The notes beneath the pieces are model-generated. The model worked only from the letters and a program-made list of their open reading frames with translations. It was not told the DNA's origin and did not search any database. A stretch of DNA of 64,000 nucleotides, from NCBI GenBank assembly GCA_038205115.1, contig JBBRCE010000008.1, forward strand, positions 75,953-139,952. The letters run 5' to 3'. The position numbers and the translations under genes are program-made. This stretch comes from JBBRCE01 sp038205115 (GTDB lineage: Bacteria; Planctomycetota; Planctomycetia; Pirellulales; JBBRCE01). Shown here one piece after another: positions 51,380-61,200 of this stretch (positions are counted from its first letter, which is position 1; the number at the start of each line of letters is the position of its first letter).

Positions 51380-51700
51380 ATGAAGCTTCTGAACTTTGCT
51401 GAACGCAGCCGCAAAGGCTGGCATCTCTCGCGATTGGCTCAGGACATTGCCCGCCGCGCCAAGCAGACCGTTTGGCAGCGCGCCATGCCGCAGTTGACAT
51501 TCATGACGCTGGCCGAAGCCCGCGGCTATCTCCGCGCTCGCGCCGGCGAACCGGTCCGCGCCCACATGGCTGAAATCGTGGCCCGTTATTCGGATTCCGA
51601 AGCCGCGATGATCGATGAAATCACGGTGGCGGCCATTGAAGAGGTCGTGCATCAAATTGTCCGCGAACTGTACAAGTCCGGACAGATGAAGGCCGCCTGA
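51380..51700 (+). CDS. Small hypothetical protein
   Basis: The 106-aa protein is not recognised. It is basic at the start (MKLLNFAERSRKGWHLSRLAQDIARRAKQTVWQRAM), has a middle helix MTLAEARGYLRARAGEPVRAH and ends in an acidic helix (VAAIEEVVHQIVREL). An in-frame ATG at 51245 would lengthen it by 45 residues of lower coding quality; ATG 51380 has AAGGA about 10 nt upstream. The clean terminator right after its stop supports a real transcription unit. Confidence 0.6.
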   Translation: MKLLNFAERSRKGWHLSRLAQDIARRAKQTVWQRAMPQLTFMTLAEARGYLRARAGEPVRAHMAEIVARYSDSEAAMIDEITVAAIEEVVHQIVRELYKSGQMKAA

Positions 51701-51739
51701 TTGGCCAAGTTCGCGTCTTCGCAGAGCGAGGCGTCAATT

Positions 51740-51797
51740 GCTTCGTCCTTCGTTGCCGACGTAGCCTGCGTCGGTAGCCATCGAAGCGAAGTTTTTT
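51740..51797 (+). terminator. Strong rho-independent terminator
   Basis: A long hairpin pairs CTTCGTCCTTCG...CCGACG (left arm, 51741-51761) with CGTCGG...CGAAGCGAAG (right arm, 51768-51791) and is followed by TTTTTT (51792-51797). It lies 40 bp after the stop of the small hypothetical gene on the same strand. The stem core CCGACG...CGTCGG matches nearby hairpins. Confidence 0.75.
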
Positions 51798-51815
51798 CCA
51801 ACTGTTGACGTCATC

Positions 51816-51833
51816 GCGGACGAATTCGTCCGC
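51816..51833. repeat. Perfect 18-bp palindrome
   Basis: GCGGACGAATTCGTCCGC is perfectly self-complementary with an internal EcoRI-type GAATTC centre. It stands between the terminator and the minus-strand coiled-coil gene. It could be a bidirectional terminator stem or a regulatory protein site. Confidence 0.5.
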
Positions 51834-51872
51834 AATCGAATCGATCAACCAGCGCGGCTCGGTTAATTTCGC

Positions 51873-51889
51873 CGACGCTGGCAGCGTCG
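51873..51889. repeat. GACGCT/AGCGTC hairpin
   Basis: CGACGCT-GGC-AGCGTCG forms a 7-bp stem with a 3-nt loop immediately downstream of the coiled-coil gene stop (51904). No U-tract on the minus strand. Same architecture as the hairpin at 14710-14726. Confidence 0.5.
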
Positions 51890-51903
51890 CCCACGGGCTG
51901 GCT

Positions 51904-53061
51904 TTAGCTGCCCGAGAACGTGCTCAGTAAACGCTGCTTCTGGCCATCGAGATCCAGTGGCACGTAGCCAAACAATGATTTCAGATCGGTCGTCGATTTG
52001 CCATCGTCGGTTGCGGCGCTGCCGCTGGTTGCCGCTGGCTTCCCGGTGATTTTGGCGGTGTCGGCTTTGTACTGGACCATCAGGTGGCTCAAGTCTTTTT
52101 GCTGCTGCGTACCTTCGATTTTGATTTTGCTGATTTCGGCTTCGTGTTTTTGCAACTCTTTTTGATCTTTGGTGATTTCGTCGTGTTTGGCTTGCATCTC
52201 TTTTTTGAGCGCGGCCGTTTTGGCGGCGTTGTTCTTGCCTTTCATTTCCGTTTGCAGCTTTTTTTCGGCGGTCTCGGCGGCAGCGATTTTCTGTTTAACT
52301 TCGCCCGCTTGCTTGCCGGCGCTTTCGAGTTTGCCGCGGAGTTCAGCGATGGATTTCTTCATGGCCGTTTCGTCGGACACGAATTTGGATTTCATATCGG
52401 CCAACTTAGCGTCTGCGGCCGGATCGGCCACCGGCAGCGTGGCCTGATATTGTTTGAAACGCGCGTCGGCTTCGCGCCGGCCGGCGTCGAACGCGCCGCG
52501 CAATTCGGAGGCAAGTATTTTGACCGCCGCCTTTTCGCGATCCGCCAGCGACGGGTCCGTGACCTTCGCGGCAGCCGGTCCCGCCAGATAGCCGAACATC
52601 TGCCCTAAAAACTTGGCGGCAGCTTTCTGCACGTCGCTTGCGCCGTGCTTAGCGTCCACCTTGGCCAACTGCGCCGCCAGCGCCGCCATTTCCGTTAGCG
52701 CCTGTAAATTCTCTTTGTGTAGCGCATGCAGCCAGATTTGGATTTGTTGTGCAGGCAGATGGTCGGGGTGCGATTTAACCAGCGCGGCCGCCGTCTCGCC
52801 AGCCTCGCGATATTGATGCCCACGCACTTGCACGAGCAGCCAGGCGTAATCGGTCCGTACATCACCCGGTAGCGCCGCCGCACCTGCCGTGCGATGCGCT
52901 TCGATTGCTGGCAGGCCGTCGTCTTTGGCCGACCAGCCTTCGTCCAACAGCGCGGTCAGTTCTTTTTTGAGCCCGCCTTCGTCAGCCTGGGCAACCGCAG
53001 CCAAAAACGTCACGCTGGCCAATGTCAGCAGCAACGCAAATCGCATCCGAAAATCGGTCAT
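51904..53061 (-). CDS. Secreted coiled-coil protein (hypothetical)
   Basis: The 385-aa protein has a signal peptide (FALLLTLASVTFLAAVAQA, about 6-26) and then a mostly helical chain. Residues about 180-320 are strong coiled coil with repeated Lys, Glu and Gln (GKQAGEVKQKIAAAETAEKK, KKEMQAKHDEITKDQKELQK). The Ser/Thr-rich end reads KSTTDLKSLFGYVPLDLDGQ. Start ATG 53061 has AAGGG about 10 nt upstream. Not assigned to a family. A candidate promoter lies 68-95 bp upstream. It is probably periplasmic and may bridge the wall or membrane, but this is inference. Confidence 0.75.
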   Translation of the reverse strand: MTDFRMRFALLLTLASVTFLAAVAQADEGGLKKELTALLDEGWSAKDDGLPAIEAHRTAGAAALPGDVRTDYAWLLVQVRGHQYREAGETAAALVKSHPDHLPAQQIQIWLHALHKENLQALTEMAALAAQLAKVDAKHGASDVQKAAAKFLGQMFGYLAGPAAAKVTDPSLADREKAAVKILASELRGAFDAGRREADARFKQYQATLPVADPAADAKLADMKSKFVSDETAMKKSIAELRGKLESAGKQAGEVKQKIAAAETAEKKLQTEMKGKNNAAKTAALKKEMQAKHDEITKDQKELQKHEAEISKIKIEGTQQQKDLSHLMVQYKADTAKITGKPAATSGSAATDDGKSTTDLKSLFGYVPLDLDGQKQRLLSTFSGS

Positions 53062-53112
53062 CACGTGAACCCTTTCGAGCAATAGGTCGGAAATTGCCAC
53101 ACGTTGCGACAA

Positions 53113-53645
53113 TCTTCCCGGCTGTCATATTATGAATGACCGCCGGGCGAAAGCAATCGGCTGCGGCTCAACAACCCTGGCCGCCGCGCCATCAAGGGGG
53201 CGAATATTGCTCCGACAGAAATCATGGCCGCGTGGCATTCAACGCCAGCGCTCATTCAAAGGGGGACATCGAGTCGGGTGTGGCAAATCAGCGCCGTCGC
53301 TCCCCACGATTTCACGTTCTTTTCTGGAATTTGCAGAAAACCTGCCCGTTCGAACGCCGTGGTTTCGTCAGGACACCGCGCATTTCCGCAAGCAATCGCG
53401 ATATCTGTCGAAAAACCTGTGGCAGCCTGAATCTGCCTGGGCGGTTGTGCCGGGCTACAACAATCGAGTCGACTTGCTGGCGATGCAGTGCCGCTGATTT
53501 TCCCACGCCGCGAGTCAGGCTGCACGGAAGAAAGTCTAACGCAAATCTCGCAATTGTAAGGTTGGATTGCAATGTGTCCGGTGTAAACTGAGCGAACGCA
53601 TTTCGGATCACGTACCGCACGACGACTTCCATTTTTGAGTTGCTA
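53113..53645. other. Intergenic region between coiled-coil and PEP-CTERM genes
   Basis: About 530 bp. The promoter at 53129-53156 serves the minus strand. The remainder shows only short shadow frames; no repeat or RNA structure was recognised. Confidence 0.5.
53129..53156 (-). promoter_or_regulatory. Candidate promoter of the coiled-coil gene
   Basis: On the minus strand TTGCTT (53156-53151) and CATAAT (53134-53129) are separated by 16 bp and lie about 68 bp upstream of ATG 53061. Confidence 0.5.
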
Positions 53646-54350
53646 ATGCACAAATTTCAACGCCGTCTCACTATGCTTTGCCGCACGAGCATCGTTGTCT
53701 GCATGGCCGCACTGCTGAGCCCCGCGGATTGCAATGCCTCGCCACTGCCGCCTGGTGGCACATTATTTCCCGCGCCCAACGAAGCAAATCCCGTTGGCGG
53801 AACGGTGATCGCATCGAAAGAACTCCCGTTCTTTGGCGTCGCGTTTTCAGGCAAGCTCAAATCCGAAGTCATCTTGGGCGATACGAGCAATCCGCTCGGC
53901 GGTCTGACGTTCACGTATTTGATCAAGAATGATTCGACCAGCTCGCATGCGTTGCATCGCTTCTCGATTACGAATTTCAGTACGGTTAACATCGACGCCA
54001 GCTATCTGGATGTCCCCGGACTCGTCTCCCCGTTCGAGTTGGATCGCAGCACCGCAGATGTCTTTGGCGCCCTGTTTGGCGACCTCACCAGTTTAGGCTA
54101 CACGACAATCAGGCCGGGGGAATCCAGCTCACTGCTGGTTGTGCAAACCGACGCAGCGCCCGCCAGCTATTTCGATGTATTGGCCACAGTGGCGAACGGC
54201 TCGCCTGCCACGGTCGGCAGCTACGCGCCCGCGCCCACGCCGACTTCGGTGCCGGAACCGTCAACGGTTGCGCTCGCGCTTGGTTCGATCAGCATGCTGC
54301 CGCTGCTGCGAGTTGCGAAAAAACGCATGCTTGATCGCAGCGCACCCTGA
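53646..54350 (+). CDS. PEP-CTERM sorting-domain protein
   Basis: The 234-aa protein has a hydrophobic export signal (about 12-30, CRTSIVVCMAALLSPADCNA) and a single beta-rich domain. It ends with the classical sorting tail: VPEPSTVALAL, a hydrophobic stretch (GSISMLPLL) and basic residues (RVAKKRM). The tail is normally cut by exosortase/archaeosortase and the protein delivered to the envelope or extracellular matrix. No exosortase gene is in the window. The start is uncertain: ATG 53646 or 53673. The substrate or partner is unknown. Confidence 0.85.
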   Translation: MHKFQRRLTMLCRTSIVVCMAALLSPADCNASPLPPGGTLFPAPNEANPVGGTVIASKELPFFGVAFSGKLKSEVILGDTSNPLGGLTFTYLIKNDSTSSHALHRFSITNFSTVNIDASYLDVPGLVSPFELDRSTADVFGALFGDLTSLGYTTIRPGESSSLLVVQTDAAPASYFDVLATVANGSPATVGSYAPAPTPTSVPEPSTVALALGSISMLPLLRVAKKRMLDRSAP

Positions 54351-54860
54351 AACGCTAGCGACACGTAAAGCACGGCCAGATCGCTCGGTTGGCCAGTGTT
54401 TGGCAATGAGCGCGATCATCTCTCCGATAACCTTCGCGCGGCAAATCACTTGTGCGCTGGGCGACTTGTGAGCACATTGCCACACTCGGCTTTACCTTCG
54501 CAAATCTGCGCGCCTCGGTTCGGCACCGCGCGGTCGGCGTCGCGAGCAGCGAGGAGAGTGAGCTTTCTGTTTAGCCTGCCCGCCTTGGTCAAAGCGATTG
54601 CTCACGCGGTCCGCAAACGGCGGTCTGGTTGCGGCGGTTGGCAATGTCCAGCTTGTCGCAGGACACTTCGCTCGACGATACTATCCGTGGCAAGCGTTAC
54701 CGGGCGTGCCATTCAACCCGCGGACTGCAAACCATTTTGCTCGGCTTCGATGGGAGATAAGCTGCGATTGCCGTGAACCATCCGGCCACCGCGCGGATGC
54801 AGCGGGCGTTGAGCGGATTGGCAAAGCCAACGACTTAGAATGAAATCCGAGGAACTTGAA
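54351..54860. other. Intergenic region before the second sulfatase
   Basis: About 510 bp with no supported gene; only short non-homologous frames. No clear promoter or repeat recognised. Confidence 0.45.
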
Positions 54861-56360
54861 ATGAGGATTTACAAGACGGTCTGCATCTCGCTCACCGCTC
54901 TGCTAATGGTTACGCTGGGTTCGCTCCGCGCTGCCGAGACTGCGGCCAAGAAACCCAATGTCTTGTTCATTCTTTGCGACGACATCCGCTGGAACGCAAT
55001 GAGTTGCGCGGGGCATCCCACGCTCAAGACGCCGAACATCGATCGCATCGCCCGCGAAGGCGTGCGTTTCGCAAACATGTTTTGCACCACGTCGCTCTGC
55101 TCGCCAAGCCGCGCTTCGATTCTGACAGGGCTATACGCGCATGCCCACGGCGTGACGAACAATTTCACCGAGTTGCCCACGGCACATCCGCACTGGGCTC
55201 AACGGTTGCACGATGAAGGCTACCACACGGCGTATCTGGGCAAGTGGCACATGGGCGAGGACAACGACGCACCGCGGCCCGGCTTCGACTATTTCTCCAC
55301 GCACAAAGGCCAGGGAAAATACTTTGATACCCAGTGGAACCTCAACGGCGCGGGGTCAAAGCCGATCAAAGGTTACTACACCACAATCGTCACGGACATG
55401 GCGATCAATTGGTTAAAACAGGATCATGCCGGCAAGCCGTGGTTGCTGTGCGTCGGTCACAAGGCGCCGCATAGTTTCTACACGCCGGAGGAAAAGTATG
55501 CTCACGTTTTCGACAGCGTCCCGGTCCCGTATCCTAACACGGCTTTTCATCTGGACGACAAACCGGCCTGGATCAAACAGCGTCTCTACACATGGCACGG
55601 CATCTACGGCCCGTTGTTCGAGTGGCGCAAAAACTTTCCCGACGATCGGCCGGCAGCCGTCAAAGACTTCGAAAATATGGTGCATGGTTACTGGGGCACG
55701 ATACTCAGCGTGGACGACAGCATCGGGCGGATGTTCGCATACCTCGAAGAAGCCAAGCAACTCGACAACACAATCATCGTCTTCATGGGCGACAACGGTC
55801 TGCTGGAGGGCGAGCATGGCATGGTCGACAAACGCACGGCGCACGAAGCGAGCCTGCGCATCCCGCTGCTCGTCCGGTATCCAGCTTTGGCCAAAGGAAA
55901 GGTCATCCAGCAGCAAGTGCTCACCGTCGACGTCGCGCCGAGTCTACTGGAGCTTTGCGGTGCAAAAGCGCTCGATCAGATCCACGGGAAGTCCTGGGTC
56001 AAGCTCGCACGTGAAGGCGACTCGGACTGGCGCAAATCGTGGTATTACGAATACAACTACGAACAGCAATTTCCCTACACGCCCAACGTGCGTGCGGTCC
56101 GCACTGACGATTGGAAATACATTCACTATCCGCATGGTGACGGCTCGCCCGACAAGCACATGGCGGAACTCTACGACGTCAAAAACGATCCCGAGGAGCG
56201 GCACAATCTGATCGGTGTTGCCAAGTTCGAGAGTAAAATTTCTGAACTGAAATTAGAACTCACGCGCTTGATGAAAGAGACCGGCGTTACGCCAGCCACT
56301 GACCAGATGCCGATCGATGCGGGCATTAAGAACGAATTGCCCGACAAAAAAATCCGGTAA
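54861..56360 (+). CDS. Sulfatase (arylsulfatase-type, exported)
   Basis: The 499-aa S1-type sulfatase has NVLFILCDDIRW (metal Asp pair), the formylglycine signature CSPSRASILTG, GKWHMGEDND, VGHKAPHSFY and the metal-site MGDNGLLEGEHG. ATG 54861 has GAGGA 8 nt upstream and gives a signal peptide (CISLTALLMVTLGSLRA, then AAE); an ATG at 54840 is also in frame. It differs clearly from the first sulfatase (different family branch). Likely target: sulfated glycan or ester. It is monocistronic and precedes the giant adhesin gene by about 390 bp. Confidence 0.93.
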   Translation: MRIYKTVCISLTALLMVTLGSLRAAETAAKKPNVLFILCDDIRWNAMSCAGHPTLKTPNIDRIAREGVRFANMFCTTSLCSPSRASILTGLYAHAHGVTNNFTELPTAHPHWAQRLHDEGYHTAYLGKWHMGEDNDAPRPGFDYFSTHKGQGKYFDTQWNLNGAGSKPIKGYYTTIVTDMAINWLKQDHAGKPWLLCVGHKAPHSFYTPEEKYAHVFDSVPVPYPNTAFHLDDKPAWIKQRLYTWHGIYGPLFEWRKNFPDDRPAAVKDFENMVHGYWGTILSVDDSIGRMFAYLEEAKQLDNTIIVFMGDNGLLEGEHGMVDKRTAHEASLRIPLLVRYPALAKGKVIQQQVLTVDVAPSLLELCGAKALDQIHGKSWVKLAREGDSDWRKSWYYEYNYEQQFPYTPNVRAVRTDDWKYIHYPHGDGSPDKHMAELYDVKNDPEERHNLIGVAKFESKISELKLELTRLMKETGVTPATDQMPIDAGIKNELPDKKIR

Positions 56361-56748
56361 CTGGCAGATTGCCGAGTGCGCCAGGGGTCCAGCTAACGAC
56401 AGCCATCGCAATTCTGGTTAGCGCGCGACGGGAACGTGCATGCTGCTCGTCGCCCGATTTGAAGTACTGCTTTGATAACGCCACACCCGCCTGCGGAAAT
56501 TGCGGCGCTGTGAGCCGAATTGCCCCCATTCGCTTGTTGCCGAAGCGCGCTTATTCAGACCAGCATACCCACGCATTTTTTTTATTTTTTTAATAAAAAA
56601 CAATTGATCGCAAAATCGAACTGGCGTAAGATATTGCTCGACAAATCCGTCATCTGGAGGGCACACGGCTGCCCGCAAATTCTTTCGGATGCTTGCCGAT
56701 CATCTCTTGTTCGTGTCAAAACCGCGCAGGCCCATCAGAGATTCACTC
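56361..56748. other. Intergenic region upstream of the adhesin gene
   Basis: About 390 bp, with an AT-rich core (runs of T then A around 56575-56600) unlike the neighbourhood and the promoter-like elements described at 56604. No gene; the first 60 bp of the adhesin's open frame lie here and are not taken as coding. Confidence 0.5.
56604..56632 (+). promoter_or_regulatory. Candidate promoter of the giant adhesin gene
   Basis: TTGATC (56604-56609) and TAAGAT (56627-56632) with 17 bp between, about 120 bp upstream of ATG 56749. The AT-rich segment immediately upstream could act as an UP element. Confidence 0.45.
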
Positions 56749-58191
56749 ATGACTTTTCTGCACATACTTTCTGCCGCGATTGTGAAAATGGCGTTGATGC
56801 AGCGCAAATTCGCCCGCCAAGCGGCAATTGGGCTGATGGCGGCGGCGATCATTGCCTTGCAATTCGCGCCGCTGGCCCAAGCGGCCATTTATTATTGGGA
56901 CAACGACGGTACGACGGCCGGTTTCGGCACGGCCGCAGGCACTTGGGCGGTGCCCACAACCGGCAGCACGACGCAGGGCTGGAGTCCGGATGCAACCGGG
57001 GCAACGCTCCCTGTCAATGTGACGACCCAGACCACGGATACGGTCAATTTCGGCAACACGGCAACCGGGCTTGCGGCTGGCACAATCACTGTCACTGGCA
57101 CGGTGTCCAACGGAGGGATGACGTTTGCCTCGGGCTCGGGTGCGATCGTGCTTTCCGGCGGAACCATCACCAATGTCGCTGCCGAAACAATTACCGTCAA
57201 CAACGCGTCCGACACCATTAGTTCCATTCTGGCGGGTGCGGCAAGCAGTCTCACGGTCGGTGGCAGCGGCACCCTAGCTTTGACCGGGTTAAACACCTAC
57301 GTCGGCAAAACGATCATCGGCAACAACACCGCCGGAACACTTAGGGTTCAGGTCAATACCTTGGGGAATCTGAGTGCGCCCAGTTCGCTGGGGGCTCCCA
57401 CCACGGCGGCGAATGGAGTCATTCAGATTGGCGCAACTTCTTTAGGATCGACCTTGGAATTTACGGGGGCAAGTGCGGCCGCTTCGACCAACCGGCAAAT
57501 TCAGATTGGCGTTTCCAATACCGGCTCGGGCGGCGCCACAATCGTGAATAATAATGCGACTTCGACAACCACGCTGACATTTTCGAATGCCGCGTTTAAT
57601 GTGGCGGCCACGGGAGTCTCAACCTTCAATCGAACCTTGACGCTGGGCGGTTTGAACACGGGCAGTAATACGGTGACCGGCATCATCGTCAACAACACGG
57701 GCACATCCGGCGGAATCGTATCTCTTTCCAAAACGGGCGCGGGGACATGGATACTTAATGGCGCGAACAGCTACACCGGCGGAACGACGATCACGGGTGG
57801 GGCATTGACGATTGGTAATGCCACCGGCTTGGGATCAGTCACCGGCGGCGGCGTCTCGGTGACTTCCGGCGCGGTTCTGCAACTCAACGGGATCACGGTC
57901 GGAGCTAAGAATCTGACCATCAACGGTGCCGGCTTGACTACATTGGCACAGGGTGCGCTGAATAACATTTCCGCGACAGCAGCCACCTATGGAGGGGCTG
58001 TGACCCTAGGAAGCAGCTCCACCATCGGAGTCAAAGGCACAGGACAATTGACTTTGAGTGGCACGATCGGCATCGGTGCATTTACGCTGACAACCTTGAA
58101 CGCAAGTGCGGCTCGCTTGCAACTGAACGGAGTCATCAGCGGGGCCGGCTCGGTGGTCGCCAAGGAACGACCGAAAAATAACTTCCTCTGA
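56749..58191 (+). pseudogene. Giant autotransporter-strand (PATR) adhesin, 5' fragment, interrupted by an inserted element
   Basis: The fragment has 480 codons from ATG 56749 and begins with a signal peptide (about 30-50, ending AQAAIYYW). It continues with Gly/Thr/Asn-rich beta-helix repeats of the autotransporter-associated strand type (GSGTLALTGLNTYVGKTIIG, ILNGANSYTGGTTITGGALTIGN). The frame then enters the inserted 100-bp element at 58164 and stops at TGA 58189-58191. Without the insert the frame would continue into the segment at 58265. The original start could be a nearby ATG (56788 or 56797). Product is probably a truncated secreted repeat protein. Confidence 0.85.
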
Positions 58192-58263
58192 GTGAGGCGC
58201 CCGCTGCTCGTGATAACGCGCGTCGACCCGAACGAAAAACGGAAGTTATTGTTCGTTCGTTCC
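58164..58263. mobile_element. 100-bp terminal-inverted-repeat element (MITE-like) with 3-bp target duplication
   Basis: The left end 58164-58186 (GGAACGACCGAAAAATAACT...) and the right end 58241-58263 are inverted copies with 21 of 23 positions identical. CAA lies on both sides (58161-58163 and 58264-58266). Excising 103 bp rejoins GTCGCC to AACAGC in frame, restoring VANSTSTG. No transposase is encoded; it would be moved by a related IS elsewhere. Relatives of both ends exist at 6025-6387. Confidence 0.85.
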
Positions 58264-58264
58264 C

Positions 58265-61200
58265 AACAGCACCAGCACGGGCGACACCGTGTTTGGCGGA
58301 GCCAACACGTATACGGGCGGAACCACCCTGAATGCCGGAACGGTCGTGCCAATCAGCTTGAGCTCCACCGGACCTGCCGGCAGCCCAATCAGCGGCCCGT
58401 TTGGCGCAGGCACAGCGCCGCTGATTCTCAACGGCACATCCATGCGCTCTGGCACGGGCGGTGCGTTCACCGTCGGAAATGCCGTTTCGCTCTCCGCCGA
58501 TAACGGGTTCTACACCATTGCCAGTGAAAACACATTGGATTTCAGCGGCCCGGTTACAATCGCGGGAACCAGTGTCGTTCGTGCGTTGGCCAGCACGGTG
58601 GGCACGACCGTCGCCGGCAGAACCGTTCGATTTGACGGTGCGATCGGCGATGGCGGCAATGCCAACGGTTTGACCAAAACGGGTGCGGGCAACATCACGT
58701 TGGCGGGTGTGAATACCTACACCGGGCCAACGACAGTCAACGGCGGAACGTTGCAGTTGACCGGTTCGCTGGCTGGTAACTCAGCGCTCACGGTCGTCGG
58801 CGGCGCGAATCTGAACATGATCGGCGGCACCGCCAATCCGCTCGGCAATATTTCCGCTTTAAGCCTTGGAACCGGCACCGGCACGACGTCGCTGTGGCTC
58901 GAATTAGGTGTCAACACAGCCGGTTCGGATTCGCTGAATTCGCCCGATGCAGCGACCACGGCGAACAATGTTGCTTTAAACATTTACGCGATTCCCGGCT
59001 TTGGTACGTCCTCAACTTACAATCTGATCTCAGCCGCGAGTGGCTTGAATGATGCAACCTATGCACTGACGAATGTGCCCGGCGGATTTACTTACACGTT
59101 GACTTCCAGCGCCAGTTCGGTGCAGTTGGGCGTGACCCCGTCGGCTTATACGGGCTCGCTCTACTGGCGCGGCGGTATCAACAATAGCTGGGGTGCGTTG
59201 AGCGGCGCGAATACCAATTTCACGACTGACTCACTTGGCGCGACCAACGCCGGAATCAATCCGTCCGGAGCCAACACGGTTGTCTTTAGTGCCAGTAACG
59301 CTACTGGACCGATTGTCACCACCACGCTCGACAACAACTTTACCGTTAATGCCGTGCAATTTGCCGCCAACCCAACCGGCATCACCGCAGTCAACATCGC
59401 TACCGGGTCGTTTGTGGGCACGCCAAACAGTCTCACGCTCAGGCCCACGCTGTCGACTGACGGTTTGAGCGTCGCCAGTAATGCAGGCGCCGTGGCAATT
59501 TCGGCACCTGTTGTGTTGGGCTCAAGCCAAACCTGGAACGTCGATGGCACGGGCGCCAATGGTTCTTCTTTGACGGTGAGCGGCGGAATCTCGGGTTCGG
59601 GTTCCAGCACACTGAATATTGCCAGTGCCAATGGCGGAATTGTTGCGATTGCAGGCGTCGCCGGAAGCAATACCTACAGCGGTCAGACCAACGTTCCCAG
59701 CGGCGCCACTCTGCAAAGCGGATCGACAAATTCGTTTAGCCAAAACTCCGTCATTAACGTGACCGGGACCGGGATCGTGCAATTGAACGGCATCAACAAT
59801 TCGGTCGTGAACGTCACGGGCAACGGCACGATTCAGAATGGAAGTCCATCGACGGCCGCGACGTTGTCGATTGGCGACGCGTCGACATCGACCATTTCTG
59901 CGAATATCATCAACGGCGACACTGCAACACTCGGAATTACCGTGGCCGGCGCGGGAACCAGTTTCCTGACGGGCAACAATACTTACACCGGAGCCACCAC
60001 GGTCAGTGCCGGAACGCTCCGTGCCGGTAGCGCGACGGCCTTTCAAGGCACCAGCGCATTGACACTGGCGGCGGGAGCCACCTTCGGGCTGAATGGAATT
60101 AACTCCAGCTTCACAAACGTCGCTTCCAGCACGGCCACCAGCGTCATTACCAACAACGGCGCTAATCCCGCGACGCTGACCCTCAATGCTGGTTCCACTT
60201 TGGTCTCGGCCTTGATTACCGATGGCTCGCAGCCCACGACCCTGGCCATCATCAACGGCAACAATACCTTTCGACTGGACAATCCGGGCAACACGTTCTC
60301 CGGCGGGCTGACACTACTCAATGGGACGGTTTCTGGCACGCGTTTGCAGGCCGGTGTGGTCGTCGCCGGCGCCTATGGCACAGGCCCAATTACGATTGGC
60401 CAGGCGCCCACCGACAGGGCTGGCATCTACTTCCAAACCGCGACCCAAAACCTCAGCAACGCAATCGTCTTCAACACGGCCCTGGGCACCGATCGTGCCG
60501 GCGTGCGGTCGGACGTTGCCGGGATTACGCTCTCCGGTCAGATCACGGCAAATTTGGCCGACGCTACCTTCAGTACCAATACTGCCGCTGGCGCCTTTAT
60601 CCTGACCAATCGAATCACCGGCGCCGGGGGCTTGGCCTTGAGTAATGCCTTTGGAACGGGACTTTCCGTCACGCTCAACAACTCCACCGGTAACCCCAAC
60701 GATTACGCTGGAAACACCACAGTTCCTGCGGGCGCAGGTTTCAAGCTGATCTTAAATTCCGCCAATCAAATTCCCGATGGACTCGGCAAAGGCAAGGTTC
60801 AGTTGGATGGCGTGCTAAACCTCAATGGAAACAGCGACGCAATCAATGGACTCGCGGGGGCAGGAACCTTGGACGGCGTGAGCGGAACGCCGACCATCAC
60901 CGTAGGTGGTGGCAACGCCACAGGGAATACCTTTAGCGGCGCGATCGCAAACACGGCTGGCTCGCTGTCCGTCACGAAAATTGGTTCCGGCAGCCAAACT
61001 CTGTCTGGCGCAAACACATACTCGGGCGCGACGCTGATCAGCGAAGGCAACCTACGCGTTAACGGCAGCATCGCCGGAAGCGGAACTTCGGTCAGCGCCA
61101 ATGCCATTCTGTCTGGTTCCGGCACGGTGAATAACTCCGTGATTGTCGACGTCAATGGCGGTATCACGGGCGGAAGCGGCGTGGCGGGTACGCTGTCAAT

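Noticed and set aside
58192..58503. 103-aa frame beginning right after the adhesin's premature stop
   Set aside because: It is frame +1, while the continuation of the adhesin is frame +2; its translation has no PATR features beyond chance.
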